From contig CM072885.1 of assembly GCA_037013685.1 (NCBI GenBank), forward strand, positions 28,557,442 to 28,621,441: a stretch of 64,000 bases of DNA, written 5' to 3'. Below the pieces are notes generated by a model, which was not told the origin of the DNA, searched no databases, and worked only from the letters and a program-made list of their open reading frames with translations. The stretch's first letter is position 1. Each line of letters starts with the position of its first letter. Of this stretch, positions 52,086 to 64,000 are shown in pieces. This stretch comes from Acridotheres tristis (Eukaryota > Chordata > Aves > Passeriformes > Sturnidae). The position numbers and the translations under genes were made by a program.

Positions 52086-55000
52086 AGGGAACTGAGCATG
52101 AGGTAGAAGGTCAAAACCAACACTAAAGTGTATTTCTAAGTGACACAGCTAATTGGTATGGGCATGCCAGTGGCAGACAGCTGACCTTCAGTCCACTGTC
52201 AGCTTGAACTTGACAAAAACAAAAGTTAATACAGTCTTGGACTGTTGTCTATATAAAAACATATCAATACCAAGAGGGCTATTATTCAACTCACCATATG
52301 AGACTGTATCCAGCAGTGTATTTTGTGAATAGCAATGGAAGTGGAGTTTTACATATAATACGAATCCAGCTACTCAAGAGCTCCTCTGAGAAGGGTGCCT
52401 AGAATTGGCTCAGTCATTGCACCTTGCTCCCCTTCACACATAGGCACATATTAAATGTAACTATTCCTCCCTGGAAGAGAACCAGACATAGAAAGGACAA
52501 TTTCTTTTGGGATCATAAGATTTAACTGTTAAAATTGAAGTAAACTCATCATAACCATTGAGTCTGTCTGCTGATGTGAACTTCAGCTCAGGTATTCTAC
52601 ACACTAGCATCTGGTTCACTACTTTGTTTTAGTAACAGACACTTGAAAAGAAATAATCTTTGCTGCATATAGTCAAGTGCTACCATAGAGCTACTATACC
52701 AAGTGCTATACCAAGTGCTACTGCAGCACAATTTTTCCTTCTGTCTCAATCCAAGCCTTCTTAAAAGAATGCTCTACATTAGCATTTGCAATAATAGCTA
52801 AAGCTATACAGCAGCTTGTTCTAATAATGGATGTTTGGTCACAAATTGTTTTCTTTTGGTGTGAATTTCTACCTTTTTTTTTTTAATAACTCCCTGCAAG
52901 ACATAAGGTACTGGGTGATAATCTTTTTTCCTACTAGTATATACTCTAGATTTACACATTTCAGAGAAGATGCAAGCTTGTGATATAGATCTGCAAGATA
53001 TTATTTGACTTACACATAATTTGACTTTTTCTCATTTAAGGGAGCAATCCATCATTACAATATTTTGTCATTAAGATTGCTGACATCTGCATGTGACCTG
53101 GATTTGTAGGTTTCACTTATAATCAGTGGGCAGAACCAAAGTTCTGGGACATCTCCCTGTGACCTGTTTTAGACACGCAAGCTATAATGAAATGATATGT
53201 GGCCTACAAGTGCCTATATCTCTCCATTATTTAAAGTACATCTGGAAAAGTTGTTCAATTATAGACGCATATGCTACTGAAGTCTGTGTTTGGATAAATA
53301 CAGACCTATATATAAAGTTGTAAAACAGTTTATTGGTATTGCAGTGGACTGAAAATAATGACCCAGTCCCTTCTACCAGTGTTTTTAATCTTAAGTGTTT
53401 TGGGTGAGGTAGGACAAGGGTTATCCTGTTAGCTTATTTAGCTATTGTAAAATAAGAAAGTTAAAAATATATGCTCTAGATTCTAAAAATATTCTTTCCG
53501 TCTCCTTTGAAACTGATCCACAGCTTAACAGCATGATGTTGAAATCTGAAATTTTGCAATCTTTTCTGTACTGTTGAGAAAAATATGTCTGATTTTGCTG
53601 AGTATTGTGTCTCTGGAAAGCGTGTGCTGCAAGGCCCATATTCTGTCTCTGTGTTTGTAAAATGCACAACTCAGAACTGTTGCATCACAAACATTTTTGT
53701 GGTTGTCATGACTTCATAGAAGAAAATTTATGGAAAGTGCAGACAATCTTGTGCTTTGCATACCATAGACAACTATATTTTTTGAAAGTGAATCTTCAAG
53801 TCAAGTCTTATGTAAAAAAGCATAAGAAAGAAAATCACTGGCATAATAAACAAAATAGTAACAAATTTCATATGTGCAATTTTAATTGACGATTTACTCG
53901 ATTAAGTCACTGGATAAACCACTCAAAACTTGAAACAACGTTCAATGCCTTACTGAACAACATATAGGACAGCTTACCTTAAGCTAAGGCTGGACACTTG
54001 TCCAGATCTGCAGAATTGGAGGCACCATTTTTAGAGCCAATTTGTGATTGCACTGATTAAATTGCTAACAAGACATCTATTTTTATAATGCATATGTACT
54101 TTGTATCCTATTTTTGTGAAATTTTCTGAGATCGTATTTCTTAATTTCTCAATATGTGGCATTCTACAGTTCTATAAATTACGTGGAATTAAATACAATT
54201 TTTTTCAAATGTGAAACAGAGGCAGCAAAATAGATTTGATTCAGGCAACAAAATAGCTAGGGCTGTCTCTGATGATGTAGATACCAAATATGCATCAGCG
54301 ACTGCTCAAAAATTAACAGAAAGCCCAGTAACCTATTGCCCAAGATGCTGCCAAATCTTTTTGAATAAATGCAAGAATTCCATAGCAGATCCCTTTGCAG
54401 AACAAATATATATTAACAAACAAAAAAAAAGAAGAAAGCAATGTCAATTTAAAAACTACTCTCTGTGAATTACTTGATAAGTATTATAATCTACGCTGAA
54501 GTTTTGTTGGCTTAGATAACTGCAGATACACAAGAGTTTGAGTAATTAGACATGCCATAGGGTGTGCCAGTACACAAGTTTGAGTGTGTTAGGTATGAAG
54601 GAAATAGAAATCTGAAAGGTATGTTGCACGTCCCATTGCCCAACATCCCAGTTTTTGGGTTGCTTCTTGTCTGTTTCTGTGTAAGCATTCTTTACCAGTG
54701 GGTAGGCTCAAAAGATATTAAGGAGTGAATGGAGAATACCACCATGAACCATGAACGAAGAACAGCAGGACAAGACCTGCTGTAGCTGGGCAATGTGAAA
54801 TACAGATTTTCTCATCTGACAACATGGCAGTAACTCTTATCTCTTATACACCACCCTTTAGAATGAGACAGACACACTGATGGGTTAAAAACCACCTGTG
54901 TGCAAGTCACAAACACAGAGGTTAAAGAGAAATATCCTTCTCACCAACTGGTACATTAACGCTCATTGCAATGGTACTGTAATGAAAACACGCTCCCCCA

Positions 55001-58000
55001 CCAGCCCCTTAGTCTGCAAGGCCTCTCTAGTCTGCAGACACTGCTTCACACTGCTCCATAGATTGCCCACTGCCCTCCCTCCACTCTTCCTCCCTAATCC
55101 CCCAGCTTTACCCAGCTGTCTCACCCCTCCTTGCTCTAACAACTCTAGTATATCAAAAACATGCCAGGACACAAAGTCCAAGGTAAAGAAAAATTACTCC
55201 ACAAATTACTTACAACTTCTTCATCACAAAGCTTGTATTTTAGGTTTCCCCTGGTTCCTTGATTTCCCTCCCTCACTATCTTGTATTTAAATGTATCTGT
55301 ATGAACGCATAGATAATCATACACAAAATAAAATAATGTAATCCCTTAGAAGTAACTTTTCAGGCTACTTTGTGAGGGCAGAGTTTAGCTGTGATTATTT
55401 GAATATCACTTTCTGCCTTAAATAAAGAAGTATAAACTTAGCCACTAACATTCTTACTTTTTTAAAAACACTGCAGTAGCTCATGAAGACCAAATATGTT
55501 CAAGTCATTAACATATTCTGGTAATTTTCCTCTTTTCTCAGATTACTTTAGATGCTTATACAAAATCCATTTCTTTGTCTTTTACAAATTATTTGTGGGC
55601 AAGTGCATTTTTTAGAGTATAAAATACTTTTCCAGTTAGATGAGATAATATATGTGAGTCTAATTCAGTAGAACTGAGTGTGTATGTGAGACTGAGTATT
55701 AGAAACTGAAGGGTGTTTTTCAGAGGGGAGAGGATGCTGTGAGGACATTGCAAAATACAAGTGAAAAAGATAATGACCTTGAATGCAATAGTACTATTGC
55801 CTTTACTAGCATCTTAATTTTTAATGGTATACATCTTCTGAAAGCCTGTACCTCTTACTTTTAACTTAGCAATCTTTGTCATGCACAATTATGATGTTGA
55901 GCAAAAAATACTTGTTTCTCACCTGTAAGAAAATGCAAGATATTCTCCAGCTTGAAAGTTTATGATTTATGTACAGATATATAAGCTGCTAAATATGTAC
56001 TATATTTGTTGGAAGTTCACTAAGGCTTTCATCTGGATTCAGACCATGACTAAGAGAGGCATTTGAAACAAGTAAGCAGTAAGTGTAGGTATATGCTATA
56101 GTGGTAAAATGACAGTTGTACTTGGGTATATATTACTTAAACAAACATAGTGATAAAAATATTCAGCAATTGACAAAGCAATTTTGTTTAAAGACAAGAA
56201 GGAGATACAACTCAAACTGATTAAAAGGTGTAGTATAATGTATTTCTACTTTGCTTTGAAAGGCAACTATGCTGGCAGAAGTTTTCACTCCTGCAGGATC
56301 AGCTCTTGACTGTAGCCATCTACAAACCTAAAGCAAGGGGTTTTTTTTTCAGGTAAAAATCCACACAACTGAGAGTCCTCAGAAGACAGAAACATTTTAT
56401 ACAACTCCCAGCAGGCCAGAACATTGCAACAACAGAGCACCTTTCCCTTACAGCTCACTTTTCTGCGCTCTGGACTAATCAGTTTCTTCCAAGCTGAGTA
56501 GGTGTTTTTGAGATAAATACAATATTTTTAACTGCCACAGGTGAAAGATGATGTACAGTTTCACTGTAGCTCTACAGCAGCAGGTTATTTAGCAGTAATA
56601 CAAACCACCTCCCAAAGGCCAGCCCAATGTCTGCAGCAGAACTGCTCCATCTATTCTATTTATGCTGCTGCATTTTAGGATTTAAATTAAAGGCAGTCCA
56701 CAGCCTCCACTTTGAGGCACAGTGGGTTTTTTAGGTAGCTCATGTTGCCATGGCTTTCCTCAAAAGCATTGCTGGACTGCCCGAGAATTAAAGCTCAGTA
56801 GCATGATATCATGTATCCTTCCTTTCTCTTCCTCCACCTTCAAGACCTTGTGTCTTTTCACTGCTGTCACTAGCCTTCCTACTCCTGCTTAAGGAATCAC
56901 TGCAACACTCTCTGCATATTATCAGTTCTCTGAAAGATAAAAAAAATTAATTAGAAATCACCTTGGCTTTTCTCTCTTTAGGACAAGAGTCTCTCATGGT
57001 TTCTGTTCTCATCAGAAAGTAGGCAGCCTATTTCTATCCTCAGTACGGCCCAGATAAACAGTTCTACCAAAGAAAGAAAGAAATAAGGATTCCCTCCGTC
57101 AAAATCACAGAAGCAGAATAAAATGTGCCTGGGAGCATGAGTTCAACAAAATATAAAAGGTTTGTTGCTCAGCGGGGTTTGGTTAAATAAATCAGGTCCA
57201 AACTTCTAGGAACACAAACACAAACCATTCCTTTCTCTATGGGGAAACAGAAACAAATAAACCAAGTTAATGAATGCAGCAGGGATTGACCAAACAGGTC
57301 AAACTCCCCTTTGGAGAAGAGAGAACAGCTATGAAGCAAATAGCCTTAGCCTCTTGGCACAGAAAAACAGAACCTGCTCTGCTTTGGTTGGATGACTTAA
57401 AATTCCTTGATTACAGAAGTCCACCATTCTAAAATGAGAAGCTAAACTTACTATTAAATGGTGACTAAAGATTCATCCATTCAGTTCTGACAGTTCACAT
57501 GCCAAGTCAAAGTATTGGCACTGAAATGTCTCCTCCAAGCATCTGATTGTGTTGTTATCGTAGCTGGTACAAATTCTGCATCTCCTCACACTCCTGTACT
57601 GCCAACATCAGCCATCAGTACTCAGTACTCCTTCTATGCACCTGGTCCTAGAACTGTTCCACGGAGCTCAAAAGGATAATGTGGAAAATACATACACATG
57701 TATATACAGAATTTCTGGCTGCTCACTACAGGCTGTAAATACCATACTGCAACAGTAGAACTTTCCAAAGCAATATATTTGCATTCTTCTAGGGCTTTCT
57801 TCATCTCCCCACTTCACCGCATAGTATGCATCATGTTGCATATTTCTTCATATTTTCACATCACCTTGTGTATTTGTATATATACATACAATTAGTATTA
57901 TTTGAAAATTATCTACTCATTTATGTATTCTGAGCTGCCATATTCAGAAGTAAATACATCCTTCAGACTAATGGAAGATTCTCTGCATATAAAACAGTTG

Positions 58001-61000
58001 TAACTGCTGTTCGAAGCATTTATAGAACAAGGTGTTCAACATACAGTTATAACTTCTGTTTTCATCCAGTACATGTTCGTTACTAGAGGGGATTGATTTA
58101 GAAGTAGGATTTAAGCTTCAGTTATTATATTAGGAGATAACAACCTACTTACCCAGGATCCACTCACACAGAAATTAGAGAGCCTAATTTAGGTATCACA
58201 AGAGTATAGTCCTGCATTTAAAAATTGTTGTATTTATACATCTGGGATAAAACTGGTAAACGGGGGACAAGAAAGAAAATAAGAAATTTGTAACCACCTT
58301 ATTAAAGACATATCCTTGATACTTAAGAAAACATTATTCAGTGCAATTAAACTATCAATTTAAGGATAATAATTCTAAAGTAAGCTTGGATATGACACCT
58401 ACTATAGCTTTGCTAATTTTTCAAGAAATAGATACAAGAAAAAAAAATCATGACCTCATAGCTAAAATCCATTTTCGTTGAGAACAATACAATTTAAGTC
58501 ACCATTTTACATATACAGTATTTCAGCCATGCTGAAGTATATCCAGAACTGCAAGCTCATTATCCAACTTAGCAACTACATCTTGTTTCATTAACACCTG
58601 TCTATGCTATTACACTCAAAAGAAGAATCTACTTTAATTGTGGAAAGGACAGGACCTATTATGATACTATTCATCAACAACAACAACCTTCCTACGACCT
58701 ACAATTAGAATAAAGAAATCATAAAGCAAAGGCCAATATTCTCTCTATTCCTTTCTCCAAAAAAATTGAAAAATCAGAAGACAACTAAAACCTGCTCTGA
58801 CTGAAAACATGACATGTCATTCCACTTCTGCTAGGCTGAAGATATTTGCCTCAAAACACTATTTCCTCAGGTTAATATGTTCTCCCATCTACTCTGTTTT
58901 CACCTTCTAATGTGTCATTCTTCCCCATTTTTTCAGTAATGACACTTGAATAACGACACTAATAATGACACTTGAAAGGCAGAATTAAAAACCATAAGGA
59001 TAAAGAATTGTACATTTACATTTACATTGTACAGAGTTACATTTGTAACTCTAAATATAAAAATAACATGGTAAAACATCAGTACTGGTAACTATGGAGG
59101 AGCATCATCTGTATCAGATGAAAGGTGTCCTACAAGCAACAACTGCTGCTGGCAGTTTCAAGTTTTAGTGTGGAAAAACCCAGTATGTTAGTAGGACGAC
59201 CAGAGTAGAATTCTAACTTGCTACTGTATCTTGGTTTTCATTCTAATAAATGGGGAGAAGGACAAAATTCTCACCAAAATAAGATGGGAATGGCAGAGAA
59301 GATGGACACATTAAAGCACTTAATTGCAAATAGAGACATAATTTGGTAATCATAATGAGAAATAACTTCCATTTAACCTAATCAGGCAAGTCAAAGCAAG
59401 TGATCAAAAAGACTAAGTAACGGAGTCTTAATAAGCAGTCAAAGAGTCTGTTCAACCAATACTGTGTGTAAACCATGAATAATCCCTTATAACCCAGCAG
59501 AACTACATCAGAAAAAGGGATCTTAAGCATGGACCTGGAGTCACAGAAAGAGAGGAAATGTCAATCAAGCAACATGGACATATTGACTGAGAGAAATCAC
59601 CATGGTGCTTTTAAGAGTAACTTAAAAATGCCCTTCCTGGATTTTTCTACCTCATGTGAGCTTGGCCCTTTTGTTCATTAGCTTGAAAACCACTTTCATT
59701 ATTTTCATAGGGCTAAAACTGAAACAGACGACAGGTCATGCAAGGCACTCATAATGTTCTAGTGTTGTTATGTATGAATGAGGAAATAAACTAAATTGAA
59801 ATAACATACCCCTATTTCCAGCATAACTACAACAAAACATCTATTTTTGAAGAACTACATTACAAAAACATGAGAAAAGCCCGACCTTATACCTCTAGCC
59901 AACATAATTATATCTGCACAAGAAAAAGAAAACAGGTTCTCTTTTTTCTTATTCTTCAGAAATATGAAGCATACTTCATGTCTGTAAATACAGGCTATTA
60001 TGGCATATTCTTTTCCACCTATTTTCTTTATATATATAACCCAGAGGTCAAAAAATACAAAAGTCTTTTTCATTCCTTGCTAAAATATGTTGTTGTGGTT
60101 TCTAATCACGTGCTATTGAGTCCCCTGATTGGTCTTTTGTAGTGCTGGTGGGAAGGGAAAGAGGCTGGATGGATGGAACATAAGGACCTAGGATCCTAGT
60201 GTGATAAAATGAGTAGAGCTCTTATAAATTCCTCAGGGCAGAAAGGAATCCCTTAGTTTAGTACTATGTATAAATTATTATAAAGATGTACATTCTAAAA
60301 AGGGGCTGGTAATAGGATGATAGGCCCACTGCCACCTTCAGCTTCCAGCAGTGATTTCCTTCACAGTCTATTCATCTCTCTCACCTGCTCCCAGATGCAA
60401 CCCCCTTGCTCAGCCTGCTTGAATCTTTGTTCTAGGCACACTTTCTTCCGTCTTTGAAACCAGTCTTCAGTTCTAGTTTGCAATATATATCTCAACAACT
60501 TTCATTTCTGCCATCAGCAGGAGGCACTGCTGAGAACACAGGGTACACTATCCGGATTCAGACCCAAATCCATCCCTGGAAGAGCATGCAAAAGCAATTA
60601 AATTCCATAAAAGATCTGTTCAGTGGCAAGTATACTCAGCAAAGGCTGAATTATCAGGGAATTTAGCACATAAAATTCCAATTGTTAAGAAATGAGACAC
60701 TTACATTGCCAAGGGGAGTTTATTTGCATCATTAAGTTGTTCTTTTCTTGGCTTCTTTTGTGAACCTGCCCTGAGGACCATACAAAAAATGCAAACTCTA
60801 GGAGCTCAATCTAGTAACAACTCCTATGGCATTTTAATTCAATAGCACAGGTAACTGTTGAAATATCCCATATTTTTAGGTTCCAATTTCCATTTCTCAA
60901 TAAGGTCAGCAAAGAAAAGCAGCTATGTCTCTCAGAAGCCAAATTGTTAAAGCCAGAAGTTTGAACACAGTCTTATATCACTTCAAAACTTCTCATCTTC

Positions 61001-64000
61001 ACCACCAAGTATTTATATAGCTATCCCAGAGATTTGAAAAGAATACCACACAGAACCTAATTTCCAATGGTTTAAAAAAAATTCTAATACAATTAATTAG
61101 AAAAGCATACGTTGGAAGTGAGCATATGCTCATTTCTCTGTCTGAAAAATATTTAAAATCAAATACGTTGCAGTAGGAACTAGGTATGTTAAAAAAAATC
61201 AAATATGAATTTTGTATATATGCCTTCTCCATTTTTGTCAACACAAATGGGAATTTCTTTACGGTTTCTTTCTTCACATGTTTTTAGTATTTTAAAATAA
61301 ATACTTGTTCTCAGTATTTCTTGATTTCAGAACACACAAACTGAAAAGTAAAGCTCTGAAGGTGACGCTATGAGATTAAAACTCACACAACAGAAAAACT
61401 GAGATTTCATCTTTTTTTGTCTCTTCTTTGCTTGTACTATAGACTCCAAGAGTGTTGAAGCACTGAGTGGCAAGTATGAATGTTAAAACCTTAATTAATC
61501 TATTTCTATGGGGAATAAAAAATAATTTTTATCTTTTGGGATGATGTACTGCTGTTTAGGTGACTGATTCACTAATTTTGATTAAAACTGTAAACCACAG
61601 GGAAGAGGTCTAACTGCCATCACTGCAGTGACAGAAATGCTGAAGTTCTTTGACACCATGCACATTTTGAACACCATTACAACCCTCTGTTGTCTGTGCT
61701 ATCCCTAGGTGCCAAACTTGGGAGTATTGCCAACAGTTTGCCAATTCTGAGGCCACATGACAGAAGGGCACTACTCAATGGTCATGCCTGAAGCTACAGT
61801 AGGAGTCTGTTTGAAGGTATGGGAAGATGAGCTACTCTGAAGGATCAGAACTTTTAAAAGATATAAATAAGAAAAGCTATGAAATACAGTCATTTTGAGT
61901 TGTCTTCTGTGCAACAGGCTTTCTGAACCTTGATCATCACCTACACATGATGTAGGTGTAGGTAGGTTTTTCTAGAAAATCTTAAAGAAAGATAAAAGTG
62001 AAATAACTACCAATCTTGCTGTCAAAACAATTGGAAAGTGTTCTTTTAGGGGATACATATATTCATGCTGAAAGAAAACAAACACTTTTAAACAATCTTG
62101 CATATTTGGGCAACTCCAGTCTGCAGAGTTTCATGCTTTGACTGGTTTTTGTGCAGTTTGATACTGTCATTACCTTTCACAGTAAGCACATGAAAATAAT
62201 GTCAAATCCACCTATGCTCAAATATTCCAACTTCTACAATGTTTGGGCATCCTGTGCTTTTTTGACAGGTGACTTAAAAGTACAAGTTTCCTACAGTCTA
62301 AAGTTCCTAGCCAATTTTATATGATTTACACTACTATTCAAAGCACTGCTTTCTTGTTGGGTGGAACTGAAATACATTCAACAGCTAACATTCAATAATC
62401 ATGACACCAACTTGAAAGAAAATGCATTAGCACTAAAAAAAAAAAACAAAAAAACCAAACAAACCTGGCTTAACTTTGTTCTCTAGTGCTCCCTGCCTTT
62501 ATGAATTAACATTAATTCCATTTCTTACGTCTTACAACTATGAAGGAAAAGAGCATATTGTGATAAGGCTCAATTCTTTTCCATTATTTTCCTCCTTCAC
62601 TTTTGGGAACCTTTTAAAGTGGCCTAGTCATGTTCATATCCCTGTGGAAATGCTTTTTCATTTTTATCAGCTCTTCATGGAAACCTCTTCCTTTATACCA
62701 AGCTCTTAATATATTAAGTGTCGTACGACAGAAAAGCACTGTGCCTCAAAAATAAAAAAATATTAGCATGGGACCGAAAACTTGACCTTGAAAACATACA
62801 AATAAAGGAACTACTTAAAGACAGTACATAAACCAAAACTAAAATCTACAAAAGGAACTAATGATGATGAATCTGCCTCCTCATCACCACCACCCCCATC
62901 TCCCCCACAAAAAATACTACGAATTAAAAATCTTAAGATTGCAAAGATAAAAACAGAGCAAAAAAGACTGCGACTCTTTCTAGTTCATCATCCACTGTGA
63001 CCTAGTTTGATAACCCTTTGCTCTTCAATAAGAGTTTAAGAAGATTTTGATTGCTTGACTGTAAGACCAAGTAATATGAAAAAAATACTGGATTGATTGT
63101 AAAGCCAAATAGAGCTACACAGTCAGTTTGTCCAACATCTTTGACTCTTTAAGTCACAGAATATTGTCTCCTTACTCCTGTGGCCAAATTACTTTTCTTT
63201 GAATACTGCAAACTTTTCTTCAAACTTCCGAGATGCACAATAAAATTAGGTAAGTTAGCCCAATAGATCACAAATACATGCAAGTCAAGGAATGCAGGTC
63301 TGGACTGAGATCCCGACGTGGGACTCATCCAGTTTATCATTTGACACGTAAAACAATTTGTCGGTGACATCATATTTTCCTATCTAACCTCCTCCTTGAT
63401 GCTGTGCAAACATTATGCCATATATATATTACTCAAACAGACACAGAAACTAGCAACATTCTCTATCAATGATTTATAGTTATGACCCAACCATTTTAAT
63501 AAAACCCAAAAGATAATTACATTTTTGCCATTATACCAACCTTGAAATATAAAACTCATTTAACAACAGAGATTATTAGCATGGCCCAAGAACATTCTTC
63601 TTGATTCTCACAACTAGAAAATTGAGAGATTAAATTCTGGCAAATGGCGTCAAGGGATATAATTTAATTGAGAATTATATTCAGATACTATCCTTGCTAA
63701 AGCAAACTTCTTCTCAAGAAAAACGCAACTCTTCAAAAGCATCATATGATTCTGCAAGGGGAAATAAAATCAGGTAAGTCATAGCATCTTTCCTTGAAAT
63801 AAAATGGGTCCAATAATAACCATATTTACTGGAAATAAAGCCATCTCCTCATTGCAAAAAGAGGACAACATCATTTACTTAAAAAACAAAGGATACCAGA
63901 GAAAACTTTTTTCTAAAATGAAGAAAAAAGAAAAACACTGAGTGCCAGGGAAGAAAAATTATCAAGAAATAGAAGTATTATGTAGTGAACCATATCCAAG
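52086..64000. other. AT-rich noncoding region, right part of the window
   Basis: No exon, RNA gene or recognised mobile element was found. A C/T-rich stretch at 55.0-55.15 kb (many CCCTCC/CTTCCTCC words) stands out in composition. Small structures are a 14-bp direct repeat TAATGACACTTGAA at 58937 and 58963, an 8-bp hairpin at 59033-59052, and a CACCTACA/TGTAGGTG hairpin at 61938-61958. Open frames stay below about 130 codons and look random. Whether SLC16A7 transcription starts to the right of this segment cannot be seen. Confidence 0.6.

Noticed and set aside
55030..55160. 130-codon frame in a P/L/S-rich part (54898-55290)
   Set aside because: The proline/leucine richness comes from the C/T-rich DNA; there is no domain and no splice context.

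Overview
This window looks like AT-rich, gene-poor chromosomal DNA from a bird, probably a songbird. Three observations support this. (1) There are several CR1 retrotransposon copies, including about 1.1 kb of a minus-strand CR1 at 3.8-4.9 kb and a CR1 3' end of a type I associate with passerines at 27.8-28.3 kb. (2) Mammalian SINEs and LINE-1 are absent. (3) Two exons of a vertebrate monocarboxylate transporter are present with canonical splice sites. The exon proteins best fit SLC16A7 (MCT2). The 21.5 kb AT-rich intron also fits a macrochromosomal SLC16A7 locus better than its GC-rich paralogue SLC16A1. The species call is inference.  Layout: the gene is read on the minus strand, right to left. 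The first coding exon, with a short 5' UTR, lies at 21727-21970. A 21,485-base intron (242-21726) separates it from the next coding exon at 98-241. The third intron runs off the left edge, so the rest of the protein (transmembrane helices 5-12) is outside the window. Everything right of 21970 (42 kb) is upstream of the start codon. It has no CpG island and no other exon I can defend, so it is either 5' UTR intron or 5' flank of SLC16A7.  Repeats explain most of the visible structure: a tail-to-tail CR1 pair (3.6-4.9 kb), a CR1 tail (16.2 kb), a CR1 3' end (27.8-28.3 kb), an ancient MIR-like SINE (26.1 kb), a three-copy 50-bp minisatellite (38.7 kb), a GATA/GTA-rich microsatellite (36.3 kb), and long GAAA and GAAAA tracts (31.0 and 42.5 kb). 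All four long polypurine tracts carry purines on the plus strand, so a minus-strand transcript would be pyrimidine-rich there. There are also short exact palindromes (20.4, 24.9 and 40.6 kb).  No bacterial-type system, CRISPR array, rRNA or tRNA was seen. The more interesting leads are modest: a TATA/E-box/donor arrangement at 25.28-25.44 kb that could be an upstream noncoding exon of SLC16A7, a homeodomain-motif-rich block at 50.4-50.7 kb, a CpG-enriched patch at 51.7-52.0 kb, and the mixed MCT2/MCT1 character of the second coding exon.
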